From Pseudomonadota bacterium (lineage in GTDB: Bacteria; Pseudomonadota; Gammaproteobacteria; Burkholderiales; SHXO01): 18,902 bases of DNA. Below the pieces are notes generated by a model, which worked only from the letters and a program-made list of their open reading frames with translations, was not told the origin of the DNA and did no database searches. This document shows positions 1 through 6,231 of the stretch, piece by piece. The position numbers were made by a program, and so were the translations under genes. Within the stretch, counting starts at the first letter, position 1. Each line of letters begins with the position of its first letter. The stretch covers positions 1 through 18,902 of the forward strand of contig JAEZCG010000090.1 in NCBI GenBank assembly GCA_023430065.1. Reading direction: 5' to 3'.

Positions 1-82
1 ATACCACCGCAGGCAGTTTCGGATCGAATGGCTTGCCGCCGGTATAGGCGTAGGCCTTGCGGTCGTTGACGGTTAGGTCCAA
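1..82 (-). CDS. Alpha/beta hydrolase, N-terminal fragment (runs off the left edge)
   Basis: Only about 27 residues are inside the window, reading MDLTVNDRKAYAYTGG and then KPFDPKLPAVV. This resembles the first beta-strands of a common betaproteobacterial alpha/beta-hydrolase family, in which a similar N-terminus leads into the HG oxyanion-hole strand; that part lies outside the window. No ATG or GTG is available in frame before the upstream stop (near 119-121). The likely start is therefore TTG at 82-80, six bases after a GAGG ribosome binding site (92-89 on the minus strand). The left arm of the inverted repeat around the GxxExxY gene begins at that site. The frame and start are seen directly; the family is recognised by resemblance from a short piece, so the assignment is moderate. 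Confidence 0.55.
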   Translation of the reverse strand, partial: MDLTVNDRKAYAYTGGKPFDPKLPAVV

Positions 83-91
83 TTCAAACCT

Positions 92-128
92 CGTTAAACA
101 CTGAGGACACAGAGGGACTCAGAGGAAA
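92..128. repeat. Left arm of inverted repeat flanking the GxxExxY gene
   Basis: This ~36-bp arm matches the reverse complement of 521-557 at roughly 28 of 36 positions. It contains the 13-mer gaggacacagagg (103-115), which recurs exactly at 1899-1911. The arm ends directly at the stop codon of the nuclease-like gene. Purine-rich repeats of this look are scattered between genes in many environmental bacterial genomes. Confidence 0.8.
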
Positions 129-521
129 TCAATTGGCTATTCGCCTGATACCGTTTCGCAGGTGCTCAACATTGAAGTTGAGCAGAAGCCCAATTCGGAG
201 GGAAGACAGGCGGAGATACGTCAACACCTGCGCAAGGTGGATGGAAGCTAGCCTGTCCACGGACTTCACCTCGACGAGGCGTTGTTCATTGACCAGCAAA
301 TCGAGGCGGTAGCCGGGATCCAGCTTGTTTCCATCATAGACGACCGCCAACGGAACTTGCGTACGCACCTGCATGCCGGCTTTGTCCAGCTCGTATGCCA
401 GACACGTTTCGTACACGCCTTCCAGAAGTCCTGGCCCCAGGGTCGAATGTACCCGCATCGCCGCACCGATGACCGCTCGTGTCAGCGGGTCGGAATCGAC
501 AGGTGCTGGCAGCGGCTTCAT
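129..521 (-). CDS. GxxExxY protein, PD-(D/E)XK nuclease-like
   Basis: A 130-residue protein of the GxxExxY family, full length for that family. The signature is G31-LL-E34-GV-Y37. A PD-(D/E)XK-type core follows: D74 in YRLDLLV, then E84-V-K86 in VEVKSV, then Q98 and Y102 in AQVLTYLRL. Together these match the metal-binding and catalytic pattern of nuclease-fold proteins. The biological role of the family is not established, and DNA cleavage is inferred from the fold only. The gene fits exactly between two arms of an imperfect inverted repeat (92-128 and 521-557): the stop codon touches one arm and the ATG touches the other. The usual room for a promoter and ribosome binding site is therefore occupied by repeat sequence. 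It may behave as a small repeat-associated cassette. Family call firm, function open. Confidence 0.88.
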   Translation of the reverse strand: MKPLPAPVDSDPLTRAVIGAAMRVHSTLGPGLLEGVYETCLAYELDKAGMQVRTQVPLAVVYDGNKLDPGYRLDLLVNEQRLVEVKSVDRLASIHLAQVLTYLRLSSLRIGLLLNFNVEHLRNGIRRIAN

Positions 522-557
522 TTCTCTGTGCTCCTCGGTGCCCTCTGCGTTGAACGC
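521..557. repeat. Right arm of inverted repeat flanking the GxxExxY gene
   Basis: Reverse-complement partner of 92-128. Bases 523-544 match 1948-1969 at 20 of 22 positions, and tgcgttgaacgc (546-557) recurs exactly at 12323-12334. The arm spans from the ATG of the nuclease-like gene to four bases before the metY stop codon. Confidence 0.8.
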
Positions 558-560
558 GTT

Positions 561-1853
561 CTATTTCTGGGACGCCCGCAACGCGCCCGCCAGATCGTCG
601 ATCAGGTCCTGTGGATCCTCCAGGCCCACCGACAGGCGGACGGTGCCCGGGCCGATGCCGGCGGCGGCGAGCGCGGCGTCGTCCATGCGGAAATGCGTCG
701 TCGTGGCCGGGTGAATGACGAGCGACTTGGCGTCGCCGACGTTGGCCAGGTGCGAGAACACGCGCAGCGATTCGATGAACTTGCGACCAGCTGGGCGACC
801 GCCCTTGATCGAGAAGGTGAAGACCGCACCGCAACCGCGCGGGAGGAGCGATTTCGCCAGCGTGTAATCGGGATGGGATTCGAGCTCGGGGTAGTTGACC
901 GATTCCACCGCCGCATGACCGGCGAGGAAGGCGACGATCTTGCGAGTGTTCTCGACGTGGCGCTGCATCCGCAGCGTCAGCGTCTCCACGCCCTGCAGAA
1001 TCTGGAACGCCACGGCCGGTGCCATGCATGCGCCGAAATCGCGCAATCCTTCGCGCCGGGCGCGCAGCAGGAAGGCGCCGACGGTGGATTCCTCCTGAAA
1101 ATCCATGCCGTGGAAGCCGTCGTAGGGTTCAGTGAGTTCCGGAAACCTGCCCGAAGCCTCCCAATCGAACGCGCCGCTGTCCACCAGCACGCCGCCGATG
1201 GCCACGCCGTGTCCGCCCAGAAACTTCGTGGCCGAGTGGAACAGCAGGTCCGCGCCCAGATCGAAGGGGCGCATCAGGTAGGGCGTGGTGAAGGTGGAGT
1301 CGACCAGAAGCGGCAACTTCGCCTCGTGCGCGATCTGCGCGACGTTGGGCACGTCGAGCACGTCCAGGCCGGGATTGCCCAGCGTCTCGGCGAACAGCAG
1401 GCGGGTCTCGGGGCGGATCGCCGTACGCCAGGCGTCCAGCTTGCGCGGGTCGACGAAGGTCGTCTCGACGCCGAAGCGGCTGAGCGTGTACTGGAGCAGG
1501 TTGTGCGAGCCGCCATAGAGCGAGCGGCTGGCGACGATGTGTGAACCGGCAGCGGCGATGGTGCACACCGCCAGGTGCAGCGCCGCCTGGCCGCTGGCCG
1601 TGGCGATGCCGCCTATGCCGTTCTCCAGTGCTGCGACGCGCTCCTCCAGTACCGCGTTGGTGGGATTGGAGATGCGCGAGTAGACGTGGCCGGCGCGCTC
1701 CATGTTGAACAGCGCCGCCGCGTGGTCCGTGTCGCGAAACACGAAGGAGGTGGTCTGGAAGATGGGGGTCGCACGTGCACCCGTCGTCGGGTCGGGCTGC
1801 TGCCCGGCATGCAGCGCGAGCGTGTCGAAGCCGAGATAGCGTGGGTTGGCCAT
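561..1853 (-). CDS. metY: O-acetylhomoserine aminocarboxypropyltransferase (sulfhydrylase)
   Basis: A 430-residue cytosolic PLP enzyme of the Cys/Met-metabolism family. It would make homocysteine from O-acetylhomoserine and sulfide. Visible family marks are GFDTLALHAGQ at the N-terminus, YSR (58-60) and NPT (63-65) for phosphate and substrate contacts, the cofactor aspartate D185 in LLVDSTF, and the Schiff-base lysine K210 in HSATKFLGGHG. The length and the GFDTLALHAGQ start fit O-acetylhomoserine sulfhydrylase better than cystathionine gamma-synthase (about 380-400 aa). The start ATG at 1853 is followed by the conserved N-terminus, though only a weak Shine-Dalgarno (CGGA) precedes it. It lies on the same strand as the aldolase-type gene upstream but is separated from it by a repeat hairpin (1891-1975), so co-transcription is uncertain. 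No oddities seen. Confidence 0.93.
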   Translation of the reverse strand: MANPRYLGFDTLALHAGQQPDPTTGARATPIFQTTSFVFRDTDHAAALFNMERAGHVYSRISNPTNAVLEERVAALENGIGGIATASGQAALHLAVCTIAAAGSHIVASRSLYGGSHNLLQYTLSRFGVETTFVDPRKLDAWRTAIRPETRLLFAETLGNPGLDVLDVPNVAQIAHEAKLPLLVDSTFTTPYLMRPFDLGADLLFHSATKFLGGHGVAIGGVLVDSGAFDWEASGRFPELTEPYDGFHGMDFQEESTVGAFLLRARREGLRDFGACMAPAVAFQILQGVETLTLRMQRHVENTRKIVAFLAGHAAVESVNYPELESHPDYTLAKSLLPRGCGAVFTFSIKGGRPAGRKFIESLRVFSHLANVGDAKSLVIHPATTTHFRMDDAALAAAGIGPGTVRLSVGLEDPQDLIDDLAGALRASQK

Positions 1854-1890
1854 GTTGATCCGATCGAGATTCTATGAACGACAACTGCAC

Positions 1891-1975
1891 CCAACACCGA
1901 GGACACAGAGGCGCACCGAGCCATTGGTGGGTAGGCGCCGCTTTGCTCCTCTGTGTTCCTCGGTGCCCTTGTGTC
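1891..1975. repeat. Empty inverted-repeat element (same family as the GxxExxY flanks)
   Basis: caccgaggacacagagg (1895-1911) is repeated in inverted form at 1948-1965 with one inserted base. The arms surround a 36-base centre with no coding capacity. The left core shares a 13-mer with 103-115, and the right arm shares 20 of 22 bases with 523-544. It lies between the metY start and the end of the aldolase gene, and transcribed RNA would form a long imperfect hairpin there. Confidence 0.75.
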
Positions 1976-1995
1976 GATTTAGTTGAAGTCCGCCT

Positions 1996-3147
1996 CTAGT
2001 AGAACGCTCCGCGGGCGCTGATCGGCCAGAGGTCCTCGACGCGATCGCCGCGGTAGCACACGAGCCAGTCGTACAGGTTCACCGTGGGGTCGCAGTGCCC
2101 GGGGATCAAACGGATCTTCTCCCCCAGTCGCATGATTCCGGGGCCGTCCAGTTCGATGGCGCCGTGCTCGTCGGAAGCGCGGGTGTACCGTGCGCCGGGC
2201 ACGCCTGCGACGGTGGGCATGCCGGAATCGACGCTGTGCGCCTTCAAGCCGACGTCGACCACCGCTCGCTGCGGCAGTACGTGGCTCATCACGGTGGCGA
2301 GAATGAACAGGCTGTGCTCGAACTCGTGCACGGGCTGGCCGTCTTCGCCCAGATTGCGGCCATAGTCGGCGTCCATGAACACGTAGGAACCGGGCTGGAT
2401 CTCGTTGTATACGCCGCTGGCCGCCTCCAGGGTGAAGGTGCCGGTGCCTGCGCCGGTCACGATGGCGACGTCGATCCCGTCCGCCTCGATCAGCGCCTTC
2501 GCGTGGGCCACCTTGTCGACGGCCTGGGCGATTGCCGCAGCGCGCTCGGCGGGGGTGCGCAGGTGCTGTGCTCCGCCGTGGTAGGCGTGGATGCCCGCGA
2601 AGCGCAGGCCGTGCGCACGCGCGATCGCACGCGCCAGCGCCAGGGCCGCCTCGCCAGGTTCCACCCCGCAGCGATCGGCGCCCACGTTGATCTCGACGTA
2701 CACATCGAGTGCGCTGTCGGCCGTCTCTGCGGCCCGGCTCAGATCCTCGACGTTGCCTGCATCGTCCACGCACACCCCGATGCGGGCCTCGCGCGCGAGG
2801 GCGGCGAGGCGTGCCAGCTTACCTGTGCCGACGACTTCGTTGGCCACCAGCACGTCATGCACGCCGCCGCGCACCATGGCCTCGGCCTCGCTGACCTTCT
2901 GGCAGCACACGCCGACGGCGCCGAGGGCAATCTGGCGCAGCGCGATCTGCGGGCACTTGTGCGACTTGGCGTGCGGGCGAACCCGGACCGGGCGTCCGCG
3001 CAGCGTATCGTTCAGCCGGTGCAGGTTGCGTTCGAACGCGTCGAGGTCGAGCAGCAGGGCGGGTGTGTCGACGTCCGCGAGCGCCATGCCGATGCGCGCT
3101 GGGGCGGGCAGCGCGTGCGGCGCGGAAAGGGAGGAGGGTGCGTTCAT
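1996..3147 (-). CDS. D-threonine aldolase / DSD1-family PLP enzyme
   Basis: A 383-residue fold-type III (alanine-racemase-like) PLP enzyme. The N-terminal barrel has DVDTPALLLDLDAFERN and the cofactor lysine K61 in RPHAKSHK. The C-terminal domain ends with GHCDPTVNLYD, giving H351-C-D353. D-threonine aldolases and 3-hydroxy-D-aspartate aldolases use His-x-Asp as divalent metal ligands, whereas D-serine dehydratases of the same family use His-x-Cys. The H-x-D pattern and the positions therefore favour an aldolase that splits D-3-hydroxy amino acids into glycine and an aldehyde. The substrate is not decided. The start is set at MNAPSS (ATG 3147); a second ATG lies two codons upstream (3153). 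Further upstream, the open frame enters the shared promoter region with the divergent TPR gene and does not look coding. Confidence 0.88.
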   Translation of the reverse strand: MNAPSSLSAPHALPAPARIGMALADVDTPALLLDLDAFERNLHRLNDTLRGRPVRVRPHAKSHKCPQIALRQIALGAVGVCCQKVSEAEAMVRGGVHDVLVANEVVGTGKLARLAALAREARIGVCVDDAGNVEDLSRAAETADSALDVYVEINVGADRCGVEPGEAALALARAIARAHGLRFAGIHAYHGGAQHLRTPAERAAAIAQAVDKVAHAKALIEADGIDVAIVTGAGTGTFTLEAASGVYNEIQPGSYVFMDADYGRNLGEDGQPVHEFEHSLFILATVMSHVLPQRAVVDVGLKAHSVDSGMPTVAGVPGARYTRASDEHGAIELDGPGIMRLGEKIRLIPGHCDPTVNLYDWLVCYRGDRVEDLWPISARGAFY

Positions 3148-3203
3148 GGGCATTCTCGTCGGTGGGACCGGTGCGTAACTGTAGCAGGGCAAATGGTTGG
3201 CGT

Positions 3204-3209
3204 TAGAAT
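3204..3209 (+). promoter_or_regulatory. Possible -10 box for the TPR gene
   Basis: TAGAAT sits in the 135-bp divergent spacer, 74 bases before the ATG at 3283. No convincing -35 box is seen 17 bases upstream, so this is tentative. Confidence 0.25.
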
Positions 3210-3282
3210 GGACCGACCCGCGCGTCACCGCCGACACCCGCACACGTGCATGGACGCTGAAGGGACACAACCGGAAGAGACG

Positions 3283-3942
3283 ATGAAGCGCATCCGCATC
3301 CTCCTTCTACTTTCCTTACTCGCCCTGAGCACGGCGACGAAGCTCGGCGGGGTCGCGTACGCCGAGATGTCGCGCAGCCAGGCGCTGATGGCCATGCAGA
3401 GCGGCGATGCCGGCAGGCGCGCGCAAGGCATCGAGCAGCTCGCTCACTCCGGCAGGATGGAAGACGTGGAAGCCTTGCTCGGCGCCCTGCGCGACCAGGA
3501 CAGGAACGTGCGCCGTCTGGCCGAGGGGGCGATCTGGAGCGTGTGGCTGCGCTCGGGCGACCCCGAGGCCGACGCCCTGGTGCGGGAGGGCGTCGCGCGC
3601 ATGGAAGCGCAGCAGATGGGCGCGGCGCTCGATGCCTTCACCCGCGCTATCGAGCGTCGCCCGGACTTCGCCGAGGCGTGGAACAAGCGTGCCACCGCCT
3701 ATTTCCTCATCGGCGATTACGACCAGGCGTTGAAGGACTGCGATGCAGCGCTCGAGCGCAATCCCAATCACTTCGGCGCGCTGGCCGGGTGCGGCAGCAT
3801 CTATGCCCAGCGCGACGAGCTCGGCCGTGCGCTCGATTTCCTCGAGCGTGCCTACGATCTCAATCCCAATCTCGACGGGGTTGCCGCTGCACTCGAGCTG
3901 GTGCGCCATCGGTTGGGTCGGTCCGGTCGCCGCGAGATCTGA
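3283..3942 (+). CDS. Exported HEAT/TPR-repeat protein
   Basis: A 219-residue protein with an N-terminal signal peptide (basic KRIR, hydrophobic LLLLSLLALS, likely cut near AYA-E, residues 26-28). Residues ~35-90 look like a HEAT-type helical pair (EQLAHSGRMEDVEALLGALRD and on). Residues ~97-198 hold three tetratricopeptide repeats, seen in ALDAFTRAIERRPDFAEAW, YDQALKDCDAALERNPNHFGA and GRALDFLERAYDLNPN. It is probably a periplasmic protein-protein interaction module; the partner is unknown. The start ATG at 3283 follows GGAAGAG (ribosome binding site). The open frame continues far upstream over the antisense of the aldolase gene, but that stretch is a shadow. It is transcribed divergently from the aldolase gene; no functional link is evident. 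Confidence 0.85.
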   Translation: MKRIRILLLLSLLALSTATKLGGVAYAEMSRSQALMAMQSGDAGRRAQGIEQLAHSGRMEDVEALLGALRDQDRNVRRLAEGAIWSVWLRSGDPEADALVREGVARMEAQQMGAALDAFTRAIERRPDFAEAWNKRATAYFLIGDYDQALKDCDAALERNPNHFGALAGCGSIYAQRDELGRALDFLERAYDLNPNLDGVAAALELVRHRLGRSGRREI

Positions 3943-3963
3943 CGGGAAGCGCCGGTCACCCGG

Positions 3964-4022
3964 GTGTGCGACGTCCGCGTCGAGGATTGCTCGTGTGCGC
4001 TCACGCGTGCGCTCGGAATGAC
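3964..4022 (-). repeat. Degenerate intergenic repeat, copy B
   Basis: Read on the minus strand it begins gtcattccgag and ends near cgcacac, with cgaggattgctcg at 3981-3993. It has the same start and a similar core as the copy at 4179-4242, in the opposite orientation. Confidence 0.45.
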
Positions 4023-4093
4023 GCCGTGGTGTCGAGCGATGTCGTCTCGTTCCGCGCGGTCACGGATGCGCCGGGCCGTCGCCGAGGCCTCAT

Positions 4094-4127
4094 GCCGTCC
4101 CCGGTGCCACGCCGTCCCCGGTGCCAT
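4094..4127. repeat. 17-bp tandem duplication
   Basis: gccgtccccggtgccac (4094-4110) is followed at once by the same 17 bases with only the last base changed (4111-4127). Noncoding. Confidence 0.75.
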
Positions 4128-4178
4128 GGCGTCGCCGCGTCGTGGTGCGGTCCGGGACTTTTCATGCCGTCCCGCGCT

Positions 4179-4242
4179 GTCATTCCGAGGCGATGCCGCG
4201 GGACCCTCGGTGTGCGGTGACCACGTCGAGGATGCCTCGACG
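4179..4242 (+). repeat. Intergenic repeat, copy A, with perfect hairpin
   Basis: It starts gtcattccgag and ends in cgtcgagg-atg-cctcgacg (4224-4242), a perfect 8-bp stem with a 3-base loop. The hairpin lies 38 bases past the stop of the threonate dehydrogenase-like gene (minus strand). It could act as a 3' end structure, although no T-run follows on either strand. Confidence 0.5.
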
Positions 4243-4280
4243 TGCTCGGCCCGACGCCCCGAGGCAAAGCGCGCCAGTCA

Positions 4281-5273
4281 CTAGCGCGACGATCGCTTGC
4301 GCGCCGATTTCCCGCGCGCGGTGGCCTTGGTCTTGCTGCTCTTATTCGACGCGGCCGCGCGCTTCTTCTCCGGCAGCGGAATCCCGGAGATCGTCTGGAA
4401 GACCTTGACCACCGCCGAGTCATCCTCGCTGCCCAATCCCTGGGCACCGGCCATCAGGAACATCTGGTGGGCCGTGGCGGTGAGCGGCAGTGGAAACGTC
4501 GCCTTGCGCGCGGAATCCAGGACGATGCCGAGATCCTTCACGAAGATGTTCACTGCCGACAGCGGCGTATAGTCACCTGCCAGGATGTGTGGTACACGGT
4601 TCTGGAACATCCACGATGCGCCGGCGCTGTTGGAAATCACTTCGTATAGGACGTTCGGATCCACCCCGGCCCGGATGCCCAGCGCCATCGCCTCGGCCGA
4701 TGCGGCAATGTGCACGCCCGCCAGGAGCTGATTGATCATCTTCACCTTGGAGCCCATGCCCGGCGCATCGCCCAGCCGGTAGACCTTGGCGGCGATTGCC
4801 TCGAGCACCGCCTCGGCACGCGCGAAGGACTCGCGCGCGCCCGAAGCCATGATGGACAACTGTCCCTGCGCCGCCTTCGCTGCACCGCCGCTCACCGGCG
4901 CATCGATCATATGGATGCCGCGCTCCTTGAGCGCCGCACCGAGTTGCTCCGCATAGGCCGGCGCGACGGTGGCGCTGGCAACCACGACCGAGCCCCGTGC
5001 CATGCGCTGCGCAGCTCCCTGCTTGCCCAGCAACGCCTCCTGCGTCTGCTCGGCGTTGACCACGAGGACGATGACCACGCCCGAACGCGCACCCACTTCC
5101 GCTGGCGTGGCGCACGCACGTCCACCCTCGCGTGCAAAGCTCTTCACCACCTCTGGTCGCACGTCGTAGGCGTTGACCGCAAAGCCCTTGGATAGCAGTG
5201 TGCGCGCGACACCCAAGCCCATCGAGCCGAGACCGATGACACCCACGCCCTGCTTGGAATTGCCCTTTGCCAT
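4281..5273 (-). CDS. ltnD: L-threonate dehydrogenase-like NAD(P)-dependent oxidoreductase
   Basis: A 330-residue member of the 3-hydroxyisobutyrate dehydrogenase family. The Rossmann motif GLGSMG is at 14-19, the substrate-binding stretch DAPVSGG at 124-130, and the catalytic lysine K178 in GSKVKMINQLL. The second half (LLAGVHIAASAEAMAL, SWMFQNRVPHILAGDYTP, FVKDLGIVLD) closely resembles L-threonate 2-dehydrogenase, the first step in threonate breakdown. The usual partner genes (OtnK-type kinase, OtnC-type aldolase) are not in the window, so 2-hydroxy-3-oxopropionate reductase or another beta-hydroxy acid remains possible. The start at MAKGNSK (ATG 5273) puts the Rossmann motif at the normal place; the frame is open further upstream but looks noncoding. 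Oddity: residues 301-330 form a Lys/Arg/Ser/Ala-rich tail (12 basic residues in 30) that typical members of about 300 aa lack. Confidence 0.82.
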   Translation of the reverse strand: MAKGNSKQGVGVIGLGSMGLGVARTLLSKGFAVNAYDVRPEVVKSFAREGGRACATPAEVGARSGVVIVLVVNAEQTQEALLGKQGAAQRMARGSVVVASATVAPAYAEQLGAALKERGIHMIDAPVSGGAAKAAQGQLSIMASGARESFARAEAVLEAIAAKVYRLGDAPGMGSKVKMINQLLAGVHIAASAEAMALGIRAGVDPNVLYEVISNSAGASWMFQNRVPHILAGDYTPLSAVNIFVKDLGIVLDSARKATFPLPLTATAHQMFLMAGAQGLGSEDDSAVVKVFQTISGIPLPEKKRAAASNKSSKTKATARGKSARKRSSR

Positions 5274-5673
5274 GACCTTGTTCTGTCTCCCGTTGGTTCC
5301 GATTGCCTGCTGCGTCGGATCTGCTGATCGGCGGGGTTGCGCCAACCGCCGCGCCCCTGCATCGTCCACACGCGATCGTCAGCAGTGCGGATGCGCGTTC
5401 GGATTATAGGCGCGATGCCGCCTCTGCAATGGCGCCGCGCATCGTCGTGCGCCGTCTTCGCCACACGCAATCGTTACAGCATGCGCGTTCGGACCGGTCA
5501 TGCACCCATGTCACCCGTCGACACCGTGCAGCTCGGCTCGCTGCTGGTGGGGTATTCCTATAAGCTCAATGCTGGAGCTTCCTCAATCCTGCAGTCGGGA
5601 TCGGAGCCACGCGGGACGCGCCCGACGCGCAGATCAACCTGCGCCCGCCCACCACCTTCCGAGAGGGACATCG
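5274..5673. other. Divergent intergenic region
   Basis: 400 bases between two divergent starts, with no supported gene. It holds a good minus-strand -10 box (5403-5408) and a 6-bp hairpin aagctc/gagctt (5562-5567 and 5575-5580, 7-base loop) about 95 bases before the small exported-protein gene. Confidence 0.6.
5403..5431 (-). promoter_or_regulatory. Probable promoter for the threonate dehydrogenase-like gene
   Basis: On the minus strand a perfect TATAAT (5408-5403) is preceded by CATTGC (17-base spacing) or TTGCAG (15-base spacing) as a -35 candidate. It would give a leader of about 120 bases before the ATG at 5273. The -10 is strong and the -35 weak. Confidence 0.4.
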
Positions 5674-6081
5674 ATGACGAGATGGTGCCTGCTTCTCCTG
5701 CTCACCGTCCTGCCCTGCGCGAGCGTCATGGCGCAGGGTGCGCCACGCGCGCAAGCCGAAGCCTTTCTGGCCACGCTGCAGCGCGGCCAGGTCGGACCGG
5801 CCTATTCGAAGCTGTTCGCCGGCTCGAACATCGGCGCGGCCCAGGCGCAATCCATCGCGCGCGCGACGCAAGCGACGCTGGCACCGTTGGGACGGGTGAT
5901 CGGCTACGAGTTGGTGCGCGAGGAGAGCTTCGGGACCTCGCTCGCGAGGCTGGTCTACCTGCTCAAGTCCGAGCGCCACGTGACGGTGTGGCAGTTCTAC
6001 TTCTACAAACCGGCGCGCAACTGGTTCGTCGCGGAGGTCAACCTGAGCGAGAAGTTCCAGGACCTCGGTCCGAGAAAGTGA
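5674..6081 (+). CDS. Small exported protein of unknown function
   Basis: A 135-residue protein with a clear signal peptide (TRW then CLLLLLTVLPCASVMAQ, probable cut after VMA). The mature part is about 115 residues. An alpha-helical stretch (APRAQAEAFLATLQRGQ, AAQAQSIARATQATLAPLG) is followed by beta-rich segments (GYELVREESFGTSLARLVYLLKS, TVWQFYFYKPARNWFVAEV). That pattern recalls small cystatin/NTF2-like secreted proteins in which a helix packs on a curved sheet, but I do not recognise the family. The start ATG at 5674 follows GAGAGGGA. It faces the alpha/beta-hydrolase gene tail to tail with a 150-base gap that holds a 10-bp palindrome (gacacgtgtc, 6128-6137). No cysteines remain in the mature form and no catalytic motif is visible. 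Confidence 0.75.
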   Translation: MTRWCLLLLLTVLPCASVMAQGAPRAQAEAFLATLQRGQVGPAYSKLFAGSNIGAAQAQSIARATQATLAPLGRVIGYELVREESFGTSLARLVYLLKSERHVTVWQFYFYKPARNWFVAEVNLSEKFQDLGPRK

Positions 6082-6231
6082 ATCAGCGGGCGAGGTGTGC
6101 ACAGGTGCGCCCGGCAATGCGCGAATCGACACGTGTCTCGCAGCAGACGCGGCACCGCGCGCGTGCGATGGCAGTGCGTCCTGCGAATCAGGCGTTTGCC
6201 GCACATGCCCGGTGTTCGGCGCTCGATGCAG

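Larger units (their letters stand above)
3943..4280. other. Gene-free spacer with repeats
   Basis: 338 bases between the stops of two convergent genes, without a credible gene on either strand. It contains an exact 11-bp inverted pair (ctcggaatgac 4012-4022 and gtcattccgag 4179-4189), two related gtgtgcg...cgaggat stretches, a 17-bp tandem duplication and a perfect hairpin at 4224-4242. It appears to be a landing place for an intergenic repeat family. Confidence 0.6.

Noticed and set aside
2095..3282. 5' extension of the TPR gene frame over 1.2 kb
   Set aside because: It is antisense to the aldolase gene; the signal peptide and ribosome binding site place the true start at 3283.
6128..6137. 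10-bp palindrome gacacgtgtc between convergent genes
   Set aside because: Too short to call an operator or terminator without further copies.
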